DNA of 44,033 bases from positions 1 to 44,033 of the forward strand of contig CBFDBT010000002.1 of NCBI GenBank assembly GCA_965603115.1, written 5' to 3'. Both the position numbers and the translations under genes were made by a program. Numbering within the stretch: position 1 is the first letter of the stretch; every line of letters starts with the position of its first letter. A model generated the notes under the pieces. The model ran no database searches and had not been told where the DNA came from. It worked only from the letters and a program-made list of their open reading frames with translations. This document shows, one piece after another, positions 1-8,977 of this stretch. The DNA is from CBFDBT01 sp965603115. GTDB lineage: Bacteria > Pseudomonadota > Alphaproteobacteria > Sphingomonadales > Kordiimonadaceae.

Positions 1-392
1 AAGTCTTGGCGCTGAACATTCTCGATTATTGCGATTTCCAACACTTCTTCGTCACTCAATTCCTTAATCACAACAGGCACTTCATGCACACCAGCAAGTT
101 GGGACGCGCGCCAGCGGCGCTCTCCCGCTACAATTTCATAGCGCTGATTACCTGTTTTACGAACGAGAATAGGCTGCAACAAGCCCTTTTCACGGATGGA
201 CGCTGAAAGCTCTACAATCGATTCTTCATCAAAGTGCTGACGGGGTTGCTTTACATTGCGCTCGATATGTTCAATCGGCATCAAATGATGATCAGAGCCC
301 GAGAGGTTGTCGTCCCCTGCCATAACCGGTGAATCATCACTTAAAAGCGCCGATAACCCTCGACCTAATCCTGATTTTCTTTTTACAGCCAT
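1..392 (-). CDS. parB: ParB chromosome-partitioning protein, N-terminal part (cut by window edge)
   Basis: The minus strand encodes about 130 codons from an ATG at 392 to the window edge. The N-terminus is Lys/Arg-rich and contains GLGRGLSALL, the ParA-interacting peptide typical of ParB. The ParB/Sulfiredoxin nuclease-like domain follows, with QPILVRK, the CTP-binding motif GERRWRA and the segment IAIIENVQRQDL. ParB loads at parS as a CTP-dependent clamp and works with ParA to segregate origins. The start is 35 bp past the parA stop, so both belong to one minus-strand operon. The helix-turn-helix and dimerisation domains lie outside the window. The identification is secure from the motifs and the neighbour. 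Confidence 0.96.
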   Translation of the reverse strand, partial: MAVKRKSGLGRGLSALLSDDSPVMAGDDNLSGSDHHLMPIEHIERNVKQPRQHFDEESIVELSASIREKGLLQPILVRKTGNQRYEIVAGERRWRASQLAGVHEVPVVIKELSDEEVLEIAIIENVQRQD

Positions 393-427
393 ACTTTTAA
401 CCCATTGATATTATTAATTAATTTAAA

Positions 428-1219
428 TTATGCATTCACTTTATTACGTTTTAATAACTCTTTTGCCAACTTTATATAGGCTTGAGATCCAACACATTTA
501 TGATCATACATCAGTGCTGGCACTCCAAAACTTGGGGCCTCCGAAAGCCTAACGTTTCTTGGAATAACGGTTTTATAAACAACGTCCCCCAAATAGTCCC
601 TTACATCAGCCGATACCTGATCCGACAGATTGTTGCGACGATCATACATAGTCAAGACAACACCTTCTATCTCAAGGGATGGGTTTGAACCGCCCTGCAC
701 CATTTCAATCGTCTTAAGGAGCAAGCTTAAACCTTCCAGAGCAAAAAACTCACATTGCAGAGGAACCAACACACTATCTGACGCCACAAGTGCATTAACT
801 GTTAACAAACTAAGCGATGGCGGACAGTCTATTATAATATAATCATAATCATTTAATGATTTCGACTTAGTCAGCGCTTCTTTCAGTCTAAAATTTCTGC
901 GGGGGAAATCATTCAATTCCATATCTGCGCCAGCAAGGTCTGTTGTCGCGGGCACGATATCAAGCCCTGGAATTTCTGTCTTTGATATTGTCTCCGTAAG
1001 GGGCGCCGCACCCAACACCAAGTCATAGGATGTGATTTTCCTTTGGCTGCGCTCAATACCAAACCCAGTGGACGCATTACCTTGAGGGTCCAGATCAACC
1101 ATCAATATCTTTTTTTTGATCGAAGCTAGAGCTGTTGCTAAGTTAATCGCTGTTGTTGTTTTACCAACCCCACCCTTTTGGTTGGCCACTGCAATGATAC
1201 GCGCTTTACGTCCAGACAT
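428..1219 (-). CDS. parA: ParA/Soj chromosome-partitioning ATPase
   Basis: This 263-residue protein is the usual length for chromosomal ParA. It carries the deviant Walker A KGGVGKTT at residues 15-22, the Walker A' region DLDPQGNAS near residue 43 and a Walker B IIDCPPS. It is the ATPase that binds DNA non-specifically and moves ParB-parS complexes. It lies 35 bp upstream of parB and 72 bp downstream of rsmG on the same strand, the standard alphaproteobacterial order. The ATG at 1219 is kept because the deviant Walker motif sits at the usual distance from it. Confidence 0.97.
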   Translation of the reverse strand: MSGRKARIIAVANQKGGVGKTTTAINLATALASIKKKILMVDLDPQGNASTGFGIERSQRKITSYDLVLGAAPLTETISKTEIPGLDIVPATTDLAGADMELNDFPRRNFRLKEALTKSKSLNDYDYIIIDCPPSLSLLTVNALVASDSVLVPLQCEFFALEGLSLLLKTIEMVQGGSNPSLEIEGVVLTMYDRRNNLSDQVSADVRDYLGDVVYKTVIPRNVRLSEAPSFGVPALMYDHKCVGSQAYIKLAKELLKRNKVNA

Positions 1220-1291
1220 AGATTATTCCCTTAGCCCCCACTCTTTCGACTTAAATGCTCGAAACGAGTATTATACATAAATATCAATGAG

Positions 1292-1924
1292 TTAGCTGGT
1301 TTTCAGCCTGTGGATATTCTTCAATCGTAAGATATTTCCTGACCCATCGCTTTTACTTTTATACTGATCAACCTGCATAGTCCAGTCAGCCTTTGCGGCT
1401 TTTAATTCTTGCTCAGCATTTGCGCCCTTAAGCAGCCAAAACTCAGTGTTTTCGCCGATAAAATTTTCACCCCAACTTAGCAATTGTGCAACGGGCGCAC
1501 AGGCTCGAGACAATAAAATATCCATTTTTGGCGCAATAAGCTTCTCGATTCGCTCATTTTCTATAGTAGCCTTAGCCCCTGTTGCCATAACGACTTGGCG
1601 CATAAATGAGCATTTTTTACCATTCGATTCGACCACAGTTACATCACCAACTCCCATTATGGCGAGCACAAGTCCAGGAAAACCAGCCCCTGAGCCAATA
1701 TCCATACAATTAAGGGGTTTATCACCGTGACAAGTACGAATAAGCGGTAAAAGCTGCGCGCTATCATAAAAATGCCGCAACCACATATCTCTCAGGGTAG
1801 AATTTGAGACCAGATTTTTACTTGGCTGCCATTTGCTTAACAGCGCTGCGTAAACCTCAAGGGAGGCGAGTGTTTCACGTGGAACATTCGTATCGCGCAA
1901 AAAGTCATCGGGTGTGTACGTCAT
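1292..1924 (-). CDS. rsmG: 16S rRNA (guanine-527 N7) methyltransferase RsmG
   Basis: This 210-residue SAM-dependent methyltransferase (formerly GidB) has the SAM-binding loop DIGSGAGFPG at residues 75-84 and a later LLSRACAP segment. It methylates N7 of G527 in 16S rRNA, and loss gives low-level streptomycin resistance in several bacteria. It starts 12 bp after the mnmG stop, so it is probably co-transcribed with mnmG. The residues NVPRET at 13-18 are encoded by a complete parS site at 1871-1886, so this stretch of coding sequence also serves chromosome segregation. Confidence 0.96.
   Translation of the reverse strand: MTYTPDDFLRDTNVPRETLASLEVYAALLSKWQPSKNLVSNSTLRDMWLRHFYDSAQLLPLIRTCHGDKPLNCMDIGSGAGFPGLVLAIMGVGDVTVVESNGKKCSFMRQVVMATGAKATIENERIEKLIAPKMDILLSRACAPVAQLLSWGENFIGENTEFWLLKGANAEQELKAAKADWTMQVDQYKSKSDGSGNILRLKNIHRLKTS
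1871..1886. promoter_or_regulatory. parS: parS centromere site 1, inside rsmG
   Basis: The 16-mer TGTTTCACGTGGAACA matches the near-universal bacterial parS consensus (TGTTNCACGTGNAACA). It is a palindrome with one asymmetric pair and lies about 0.65 kb upstream of parA inside the rsmG reading frame. ParB is expected to nucleate here. An identical copy is at 3906-3921. Confidence 0.93.
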
Positions 1925-1936
1925 ATGCTCTCAGCC

Positions 1937-3823
1937 TCAAGACGCTACACGACGCGTGGATGAATTGCGTTTTATATGATATAAAAGAGCCGTTAAAGCA
2001 GACGGTGTAACACCGGCTATCCGCGCCGCGGCACCAAGTGTCGCCGGCCTAGCAATATGAAACTTTTCTACAAGCTCAGCAGAAAGGCTCGGTATCAAGG
2101 AGAAGTCCAAATCATCGGGAATACGCAGAGCCTCGTCTTTTTTAAACGAATCTATGTCTCTTTGCTGACGAGAAAGGTAGCCCTGATAAAGCGCATCTAT
2201 TTCCAACTGCTGGGCAATAGCCTTTGACACACCCGCCAATTCATCCGGCCAAATGTTTTTCAACATAGAAAAATCAATCATGGTGAAACCAAGCAAAGTC
2301 TCACCGGTGCGGCGCATGCCATCTTCATTAAGTTTAAGCCCGTGCTTGTTGCCTTCGTTCGGCGTTAAGCTAAGTGACCCTAAGGATGCGCGCGCAGCTT
2401 CCAATGCCTGTAATTTTTCATGAAAGGCAGCTTTGCGCTCCTCACATACTGCGCCAATGGCTATCGCTTTTTCGGTCAATCGCTGATCGGCATTGTCCGC
2501 CCGCAACATCAAGCGATATTCAGCCCGGCTGGTAAACATTCTATAGGGCTCACGCGTTCCGAGCGTAACCAAATCATCCATCATCACACCCATGTAGGCA
2601 TCAGAGCGATCAAGAACAAAGTCTTTCTCGCTCCCTTTGGCCCTAAGCGCTGCATTAAACCCTGCGAGCATGCCTTGGGCCGCTGCTTCTTCATATCCCG
2701 TAGTGCCATTAATTTGACCTGCGAGATAAAGACCTGCCACTCGCCTTGTCTCCAAGGTAACTTTAAGCTCTCTTGGGTCGATAAAATCATATTCAATCGC
2801 GTAGCCGGGCTGGATTATTTTAACATTTTCAAGACCGGGAATGGTATGAATGAAAGCCTCCTGCACCTCTTCCGGCAAGCTTGTTGAAATGCCATTAGGA
2901 TAAACAGTGTGATCATCCAAGCCTTCTGGCTCAAGGAAAATCTGGTGGCTGCTTTTATCGGCAAAGCGCACAATCTTGTCTTCAACCGATGGACAGTAAC
3001 GAGGGCCCTTGCCTTCAATTTGCCCACTATATAGAGGTGAGCGAAGAAGATTGTCTTGAATAATTTTATGCGTCGCTTCGGTCGTTCGCGTCATATAGCA
3101 ACTGATCTGCGGCGTAGTAATAGCATCCGTCATAAAACTAAAGGGCACAGGTGGCTCATCTCCCGGCTGCTCAATACACTGATCCCAATCAATCGTGCGT
3201 CCATCAAGGCGCGCGGGTGTGCCTGTCTTTAGGCGCCCAAGCTCAAAACCAAATTTTAGCAATGTGTCCGACAGGCCAAGGGCGGGAGATTCTCCCATGC
3301 GCCCTGCAGGTATTTTTTTCTCGCCAATATGAATAAGACCGCGCAAAAATGTACCTGTAGTCAAAATGGCGCGCGCCGTAGTTATGCGCCCACCCTTATC
3401 GGTGATAACCGCTGTTACCGCTGGACGATCGCCCTCCTCGTCAACCTCGATGTCTTCTACCCCTGCAGCCAACACCGTGAGATTATCATAGTCGAACAGG
3501 ATAGACTGCATTGTCTCGCGGTAAATCTTGCGATCAGATTGCGCGCGCGGGCCCTGCACGGCCGGACCCTTGCGACGGTTAAGCAGACGAAACTGAATTC
3601 CCGCAGCATCAGCGACACGACCCATAACGCCGTCCATCGCATCAATCTCGCGCACTAGGTGGCCTTTGCCCAATCCGCCGATGGCTGGATTACAGGACAT
3701 TTCACCAATGGTTTCCAGCTTATGTGTAACGAGCAATGTCTTGGCGCCAACGCGCGCAGAAGCCGCCGCAGCTTCACAGCCGGCGTGCCCCCCACCAATT
3801 ACAATCACATCATAGTCTGTCAT
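1937..3823 (-). CDS. mnmG: tRNA uridine-34 modification enzyme MnmG (GidA)
   Basis: This 628-residue FAD enzyme has the expected length. It carries the dinucleotide-binding motif GGGHAGCEAA at residues 10-19 and the family signature SCNPAIGGLGKGH near residue 44. With MnmE it adds the carboxymethylaminomethyl group to U34 of several tRNAs, using FAD, methylene-THF, GTP and glycine. The C-terminal helical domain that contacts MnmE is complete. It lies between mnmE and rsmG on the minus strand. The second parS site is in the gap between it and mnmE. Confidence 0.97.
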   Translation of the reverse strand: MTDYDVIVIGGGHAGCEAAAASARVGAKTLLVTHKLETIGEMSCNPAIGGLGKGHLVREIDAMDGVMGRVADAAGIQFRLLNRRKGPAVQGPRAQSDRKIYRETMQSILFDYDNLTVLAAGVEDIEVDEEGDRPAVTAVITDKGGRITTARAILTTGTFLRGLIHIGEKKIPAGRMGESPALGLSDTLLKFGFELGRLKTGTPARLDGRTIDWDQCIEQPGDEPPVPFSFMTDAITTPQISCYMTRTTEATHKIIQDNLLRSPLYSGQIEGKGPRYCPSVEDKIVRFADKSSHQIFLEPEGLDDHTVYPNGISTSLPEEVQEAFIHTIPGLENVKIIQPGYAIEYDFIDPRELKVTLETRRVAGLYLAGQINGTTGYEEAAAQGMLAGFNAALRAKGSEKDFVLDRSDAYMGVMMDDLVTLGTREPYRMFTSRAEYRLMLRADNADQRLTEKAIAIGAVCEERKAAFHEKLQALEAARASLGSLSLTPNEGNKHGLKLNEDGMRRTGETLLGFTMIDFSMLKNIWPDELAGVSKAIAQQLEIDALYQGYLSRQQRDIDSFKKDEALRIPDDLDFSLIPSLSAELVEKFHIARPATLGAAARIAGVTPSALTALLYHIKRNSSTRRVAS

Positions 3824-3905
3824 TTTGATATCTTCACATTATAGCCGCTTCACATTGGTTGCGCGAACATAAGGAGCAAAAGCGGTAATGTCAAAAAGAG
3901 TCTGA

Positions 3906-3921
3906 TGTTTCACGTGGAACA
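3906..3921. promoter_or_regulatory. parS: parS centromere site 2, between mnmE and mnmG
   Basis: A second copy of TGTTTCACGTGGAACA, identical to the site in rsmG, lies in the intergenic region 12 bp from the end of mnmE. The two sites are about 2 kb apart and about 6.9 and 8.9 kb from oriC, a typical position for an alphaproteobacterial centromere. Confidence 0.93.
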
Positions 3922-3932
3922 TTTTAACTGAA

Positions 3933-5288
3933 TTACTTACCAATGCAAAAATCAGAGAAAACTACATCCAAAATATCTTCAACATGAACCATCCCTGTAA
4001 TAGAGCCAAGTGCCCGAACGGCCATGCGCACATCTTCAGCAGCAAGGACTGCGTCAACGCCGGCATTAGTTTCAAACCGCTCTAGATGGCTTGCTACATC
4101 TATCAAGGCGGTCTGATGACGAAGGCGGGTTAAAGCGGGTGCTTGGCGCGCGCCCATCTCTTTTTCTACACACTCGTGTAAGTGCTCCAAAAGCGCATCC
4201 ACACCAATACCCGCTGTAGCCGACAGTGGGTAAACCGCCTTCAGGCCAAGATCATCTATCTCTTCCTGTCTAAGGGTAGCTTTGGCCTCGTCAACCTTGC
4301 TCAACACGAGAGTGGCTCCGCCCTTGAGTATTTCTTTGCTCTCGGCATTTAGGTGCTCCCACTCGCTTGATGGACACATGACTAGGCACAGGTCTGCTTC
4401 ACTGGCATGGACACGTGTGCGACGCATACCCTCTTGTTCTATAGAGCCCCCGCCCTCTCGAAGACCTGCGGTATCAACAAGCCGCACAGGAAAGCCGCCT
4501 AAATCAAGCTGTACCTCTATCGCGTCTCGTGTCGTACCCGCTTCTTGTGAGACAATGGCAACATCAGAGCGCGCTAGAACATTCATCAAAGTAGACTTGC
4601 CGGCGTTGGGCGCTCCAAGAATAACAATACGAAACCCGTCGCGCATCTGGCGGCCCCGTTTGCTATCAGCAAGATGATCATCAATTTCACTGCGTAGTGA
4701 TTTAATCGCAGGCAAAACACCAGCAGCGACCCCTTCGGGTAAATCCTCATCAGGAAAGTCTATATCGGCTTCAAGGTGAGCCAAATGACTAATCAGACTT
4801 GAGCGCCAGCCCTCATAAATATTTTTCAGCGCGCCGTCCATTTGCCTTAAGGCTTGATCGCGCTGGCAAGATGTTTGTGCGTGAATAAGATCCGCAAGAC
4901 CTTCCGCTTCAGTTAAATCCATTTTACCGTGATCAAATGCACGGCGAGAAAACTCTCCCGCTTCGGCTAAGCGCAAACCATCTAGCTCACTTAATGCTTC
5001 CAGCACGCCACTTACCACAGCCACGCCACCATGCACATGAAGCTCAACCACGTCTTCGCCTGTAAAACTTGCGGGGCCTTTAAAATAAAGTACGAGCGCC
5101 TTATCAAGCCGTTTGTGGGTTTTGGGGTGTATGAGTGTTACCAGTGTCGCTTGCTTAATCGCAGGAAGCTTCTCACCTGTCATGGTGGTCAAAGCCATCG
5201 TGGCGCCCGGGCCAGACAGGCGCATGACAGCAACGCCAGCAACACCCGGCCCGCTTGACAGTGCAAAAATAGTATCTAAGTGACTCAT
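3933..5288 (-). CDS. mnmE: tRNA modification GTPase MnmE (TrmE)
   Basis: This 451-residue protein has three parts. The N-terminal folate-binding domain spans about residues 1-118. A helical domain is interrupted by a Ras-like G domain with G1 GAPNAGKS at 225-232 and G3 DTAGLREG at 272-279. The C-terminal CIGK at 448-451 carries the conserved cysteine. It is a potassium-activated, dimerisation-regulated GTPase and forms the U34 modification complex with MnmG, encoded next door. The ATG at 5288 places the folate domain at the usual distance from the N-terminus. Confidence 0.97.
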   Translation of the reverse strand: MSHLDTIFALSSGPGVAGVAVMRLSGPGATMALTTMTGEKLPAIKQATLVTLIHPKTHKRLDKALVLYFKGPASFTGEDVVELHVHGGVAVVSGVLEALSELDGLRLAEAGEFSRRAFDHGKMDLTEAEGLADLIHAQTSCQRDQALRQMDGALKNIYEGWRSSLISHLAHLEADIDFPDEDLPEGVAAGVLPAIKSLRSEIDDHLADSKRGRQMRDGFRIVILGAPNAGKSTLMNVLARSDVAIVSQEAGTTRDAIEVQLDLGGFPVRLVDTAGLREGGGSIEQEGMRRTRVHASEADLCLVMCPSSEWEHLNAESKEILKGGATLVLSKVDEAKATLRQEEIDDLGLKAVYPLSATAGIGVDALLEHLHECVEKEMGARQAPALTRLRHQTALIDVASHLERFETNAGVDAVLAAEDVRMAVRALGSITGMVHVEDILDVVFSDFCIGK

Positions 5289-5357
5289 TGCCCATTCCTA
5301 AAGTGAAAGAATATGTTATTACTATTTTCCTATAGCAATAGAGAGGCAACATTACCA

Positions 5358-5825
5358 GTGGCACAATTATCAATGCACACTCCCCACGGCGACCTGACCA
5401 TCTTTGATGACGACAAAGGGTCTCTTGTTGCGCTCGATTGGGGTTGGACTCACACGCAAGAAAAAACAGATGTGCTACTTGAAGCCAAGCGACAATTAGA
5501 CCTATATTTTGATGGTGAGCTCACTGAGTTTAATCTACCCCTCACACCAGATGGAACAGCCTTTCAAAAAAAGGTATGGAGCGCCATTAACAAAATCGCT
5601 TATGGGCAAACGCAATCTTACGGAGATATTGCAACGCAAATAAACTCAGCTGCACAAGCTGTAGGAAATGCTTGTGGGGCTAACCCCATACCCATCATTC
5701 AGCCATGTCACCGCGTACTCGCAGCTGGTGGTAAAATAGGCGGATATTCCGGTGAAGGTGGCGCAGAAACAAAAATGGCTTTTTTAGCCTTGGAAGGAAA
5801 TCGCAAAATATTCGATTTCTATTGA
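5358..5825 (+). CDS. ogt: Methylated-DNA-[protein]-cysteine S-methyltransferase (Ogt-type)
   Basis: This O6-alkylguanine repair protein transfers the alkyl group to its own cysteine in a single turnover. The motif PCHRV lies at residues 116-120, counted from the GTG at 5358, with Cys117 as acceptor. It is preceded by the typical DNA-binding helix region YGDIATQI and followed by GGYSGEGG. The frame opens at an ATG at 5313, but that leaves only 24 bp to the divergent mnmE start and adds 15 atypical residues. A GTG at 5358 with AGAGGC upstream, or an ATG at 5373, fits the family N-terminus better, so the start is uncertain. Confidence 0.88.
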   Translation: MAQLSMHTPHGDLTIFDDDKGSLVALDWGWTHTQEKTDVLLEAKRQLDLYFDGELTEFNLPLTPDGTAFQKKVWSAINKIAYGQTQSYGDIATQINSAAQAVGNACGANPIPIIQPCHRVLAAGGKIGGYSGEGGAETKMAFLALEGNRKIFDFY

Positions 5826-5870
5826 TATATCAATAACTTAGTATAATTTTATCCAGATCAGGAGCAAGAT

Positions 5871-6845
5871 ATGACCAAAGCAATATGCATCGAAAAAAAT
5901 GGTGGCCCAGAAGTACTAGACTATAAAGACGTTACTGTAGGCAAGCCAGGACAAGACGAGGTGCGTATAAGCCATACTGCTATTGGGTTGGACTTCATTG
6001 ATGTTTATCACCGCACAGGTCTCTATCCTGTCCCCACACCCTTCATCCCAGGGCTAGAGGGCGCTGGTGTTGTAGAAGAGGTTGGCAGCGGTGTGTCCAC
6101 CCTTAAGGTCGGAGATAGGGTATGCTATCCTGCTGGGCCACTAGGCTCTTATAGCCAAGCGCGTATTATGCCAGCGGAAAGACTTGTTAAAACACCCGAC
6201 TATCTGAGCGATGAAGAAGCTGCGGCCATAATGCTAAAAGGGTGCACTGTGGAATATCTTATCTTCCGCACCTATAAAGTGGAAAAAGGCGACACGGTAC
6301 TTTTCCATGCGGCAGCTGGTGGTGTCGGCTTACTCGCTTGCCAGTGGTTAAATGCTCTAGGTGTCATCGTAATCGGCACCGTTGGCAGTGACGAAAAAGC
6401 CGCACTCGCCAAAGCAAATGGTTGTCATCATACCATAAACTATACATCTGAAGACTTCACAGCCCGCGTTCGCGAAATCACTGATGGCAAAGGTGTACCT
6501 GTGGTTTATGACAGTGTAGGCAAAGATACTTTTATGGGATCACTCGACTGTTTGCAGCCCCGCGGCACCATGGTAACCTTTGGCAACGCAACAGGTGCTG
6601 TGCCCGCTTTTGAGCCAGGATTGCTCAATCAAAAAGGTGGGCTTTACATCACCCGACCATCCCTGATGCACTATGCGGCTAGCCAGCAAGATTTAGAGCT
6701 AAGCACCGATCGTGTTTTTAAAGCTGTAAAAGATGGCGCCCTCAAGGTAGCTATTAACCAGCGCTTTGATCTGAGCGATGCAGCAGAAGCACACCGCACT
6801 CTAGAAGCAAGAAAAACAACAGGCCAAACAATATTGATGCCTTAA
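5871..6845 (+). CDS. qor: NADPH:quinone oxidoreductase, zinc-free MDR (zeta-crystallin/QOR) family
   Basis: This 324-residue medium-chain dehydrogenase/reductase has the GroES-like N-terminal half (GLDFIDVYHRTGLYP) and the nucleotide-binding AAAGGVGLLACQ near residue 147. The zinc-ligand cysteines of alcohol dehydrogenases are absent, which is typical of quinone oxidoreductases. It probably reduces quinones or enones with NADPH in the cytoplasm. The start has a good ribosome binding site (AGGAGCAAG). It follows ogt by 45 bp on the same strand and ends 2 bp before the convergent dnaQ stop. Substrate specificity cannot be read from sequence. Confidence 0.9.
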   Translation: MTKAICIEKNGGPEVLDYKDVTVGKPGQDEVRISHTAIGLDFIDVYHRTGLYPVPTPFIPGLEGAGVVEEVGSGVSTLKVGDRVCYPAGPLGSYSQARIMPAERLVKTPDYLSDEEAAAIMLKGCTVEYLIFRTYKVEKGDTVLFHAAAGGVGLLACQWLNALGVIVIGTVGSDEKAALAKANGCHHTINYTSEDFTARVREITDGKGVPVVYDSVGKDTFMGSLDCLQPRGTMVTFGNATGAVPAFEPGLLNQKGGLYITRPSLMHYAASQQDLELSTDRVFKAVKDGALKVAINQRFDLSDAAEAHRTLEARKTTGQTILMP

Positions 6846-6847
6846 GT

Positions 6848-7516
6848 TTAGCTTTTCCAAATAGGGTTATCTAATCCATCAACAAAAGCTGAGTGCGCGG
6901 CTTTTTCTTCCTCGCTTGCGGTAAAGGTCCTTGCTTCGCGTTTTTGTCGAATACCCGTGGCCTCTATAGTGCCCGAGCTGGCAACAGATAAATCCATCCC
7001 GGCTTGACGTCCACCCAAAAGCTCAACATAAACATCTGCGAGAATTTCACTATCAAGCAAGGCACCGTGAAGGGTTCGGTTGCTATTGTTTACACCTAGC
7101 CTTTTACAAAGCGCATCAAGCGAGTTGGGCTGACCCGGGTATTTGGTCCGGGCAATAATAAGCGTGTCTTTAAACTGGTCTTTTGGGATGGTGACCTTAC
7201 TAGCATTTTCAAGCTCCCAATTGATAAACTTCATATCAAAAGTAGCATTGTGAGCGACCAGCGGGTCTGAGCCAACAAAGGCCATAAAATCATCCAGCAC
7301 ATCAATAATCAAAGGCTTGTCTTGTAAAAACTCCGTTGAAATACCGTGTACTTTAAAAGCGCCTTCCGGCACCTCGCGCTCCGGATTACAATAAACATGG
7401 AAAGTTTCACCGGTCAAAACACGGTTGACCATTTCAACAGCACCAATTTCTATGACTCTGTCGCCAGAAAAGGGGTCAAAGCCTGTGGTTTCTGTATCAA
7501 AAATTATTTCGCGCAT
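6848..7516 (-). CDS. dnaQ: DNA polymerase III epsilon subunit (3'-5' exonuclease)
   Basis: This 222-residue DEDDh exonuclease carries all motifs: Exo I DTETTG at residues 7-12, Exo II HNATFD at 89-94, and Exo III with His150 and Asp155 in LHGALLDSE. It is the proofreading subunit of the replicative polymerase. It is the last gene of the run that leads away from oriC, and its start overlaps the end of coaE by 20 bp. dnaQ next to coaE and aroE is characteristic of alphaproteobacterial origins. Confidence 0.95.
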   Translation of the reverse strand: MREIIFDTETTGFDPFSGDRVIEIGAVEMVNRVLTGETFHVYCNPEREVPEGAFKVHGISTEFLQDKPLIIDVLDDFMAFVGSDPLVAHNATFDMKFINWELENASKVTIPKDQFKDTLIIARTKYPGQPNSLDALCKRLGVNNSNRTLHGALLDSEILADVYVELLGGRQAGMDLSVASSGTIEATGIRQKREARTFTASEEEKAAHSAFVDGLDNPIWKS

Positions 7517-8135
7517 TATCCCAATATTCCTTATAAGCAGAGGCTTTTATTTTACTTACTTCAGCGATAATCTTTTTAACAGCCTTGCGGGCATGGTCCA
7601 AACCTTTATCACTTTCAATGATATAATCTGCCTTGGTGCGCTTTTCGGCGTCCGGTAGTTGCTGGGCTAAAATTTGATCAAGCTTTTCTTCCGTCATCAC
7701 ATCTCGCGCTAAAGCCCGTTCCCGCTGAATATGCTCTGGTGCTGACACAACAACAATAGCGTCACAGTGTTTGTCACCACCATTTTCAAATAAAAGCGGT
7801 TCGTCCAGCACAATCATTTTATCCCCTGCCGCAATGGCATTGTCAAAAAAAGTCCCTCGAGCTTGTCTTATAATCGGCGTCATAATATTCACCAGGTCCG
7901 CAAGTCTGGGTCGGTCAGCAAAAACAATTGCACCAAGCTTTGCACGATCAAGAACACCGTCTTTTACAACGCCCTCAAAAAGACCGTCAATGGCAGCGAT
8001 AGCAACCCCGTCTTTGGCTTGGGCTTTATGAACAATGGCATCGGCGTCAAATACAGGCACGCCAAGCTCTCTAAACATTTTAGCAGTTTCAGATTTCCCC
8101 ATGGCAATCGAGCCTGTCAGACCAAGAATAATCAC
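7497..8135 (-). CDS. coaE: Dephospho-CoA kinase
   Basis: This 212-residue P-loop kinase has the motif GLTGSIAMGKS at residues 5-15. It catalyses the last step of CoA synthesis, ATP-dependent phosphorylation of the 3' hydroxyl of dephospho-CoA. The start codon is GTG, and GTGA overlaps the aroE stop, which indicates translational coupling. The 3' end overlaps dnaQ by 20 bp. Length and the C-terminal lid helix region are normal. Confidence 0.95.
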   Translation of the reverse strand: MIILGLTGSIAMGKSETAKMFRELGVPVFDADAIVHKAQAKDGVAIAAIDGLFEGVVKDGVLDRAKLGAIVFADRPRLADLVNIMTPIIRQARGTFFDNAIAAGDKMIVLDEPLLFENGGDKHCDAIVVVSAPEHIQRERALARDVMTEEKLDQILAQQLPDAEKRTKADYIIESDKGLDHARKAVKKIIAEVSKIKASAYKEYWDNARNNF

Positions 8136-8977
8136 TTAAAGCGCCCCTCTAGTTGATCTGCAAAGCCATCGCTTAAATCAGGATAGCGGCCAAACCAAAT
8201 ATTAAAAGCTGCCGCTGCCTGATGCACAAGCATACCAAAACCCGTCACAATATTTAAACCACGCGCCTCAGCGTCTAAAAGCAAATCGGTCATCAAGGGT
8301 TTATAAACAATGTCATAAACCGTCGTGTTTTTTTGTGCCGTAGATAAATCCAGCTCAAGCTTTGCACATCCTGCCATGCCCAAGGTCGTCGTATTTACAA
8401 TTAGTGATACGTCGCCAACAACGCTTTCCCTGCTCTCCCACGATATGGGTATCACGGCATCACTACCAAACTCTCTCGATAAAGCCTCGGCCTTTGATAG
8501 GGTTCTGTTTGATATATAAATTTTGGGCACGCCCGCCTGCAAAAGGCCGTAAACAGCTGCGCGCGATGCCCCTCCGGCGCCCAAGATAAGCGCCGGTTTA
8601 TCCGCGCACCACTCAGGGGCTTTTATCTTTAGATTATGTAAAAACCCATAAACATCCGTATTGGTGCCTGATAGTTTGCCGTCCTCGTTAACAGTAACGG
8701 TGTTCACCGCCCCCACGGTCTTTGCTATTTCATCAATATCATCCAGCTCAGCCATTATCGCAATTTTATGTGGCACAGTAACATTAAAACCTTTCAAGCC
8801 TGCTGCCACGAATTTCTCTATCTTTTCTTTCAATTTTTCTGGATCAATTTCAAGCAATCCATAACGCTCTTTTATGTCTTGCTGGGCCAGCCAATGATTA
8901 TGAATTTCTGGCGATAAAGATTGTTTAACCGGCCAGCCTACCACACCATATGTAATGTCATTCCCCTTGTTGCTCAT
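8132..8977 (-). CDS. aroE: Shikimate dehydrogenase
   Basis: This 281-residue NADP-dependent enzyme reduces 3-dehydroshikimate to shikimate in aromatic amino acid synthesis. From the chosen start it has the substrate-binding SLSP at 20-23, the catalytic-lysine motif NVTVPHK at 65-71 and the NADP loop GAGGASRA at 133-140. The frame extends to an ATG at 9004. The ATG at 8977 overlaps the maf stop in an ATGA and has AAGGA about 9 nt upstream, so I prefer it. It is coupled on both sides, to maf and coaE. Confidence 0.94.
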   Translation of the reverse strand: MSNKGNDITYGVVGWPVKQSLSPEIHNHWLAQQDIKERYGLLEIDPEKLKEKIEKFVAAGLKGFNVTVPHKIAIMAELDDIDEIAKTVGAVNTVTVNEDGKLSGTNTDVYGFLHNLKIKAPEWCADKPALILGAGGASRAAVYGLLQAGVPKIYISNRTLSKAEALSREFGSDAVIPISWESRESVVGDVSLIVNTTTLGMAGCAKLELDLSTAQKNTTVYDIVYKPLMTDLLLDAEARGLNIVTGFGMLVHQAAAAFNIWFGRYPDLSDGFADQLEGRFK

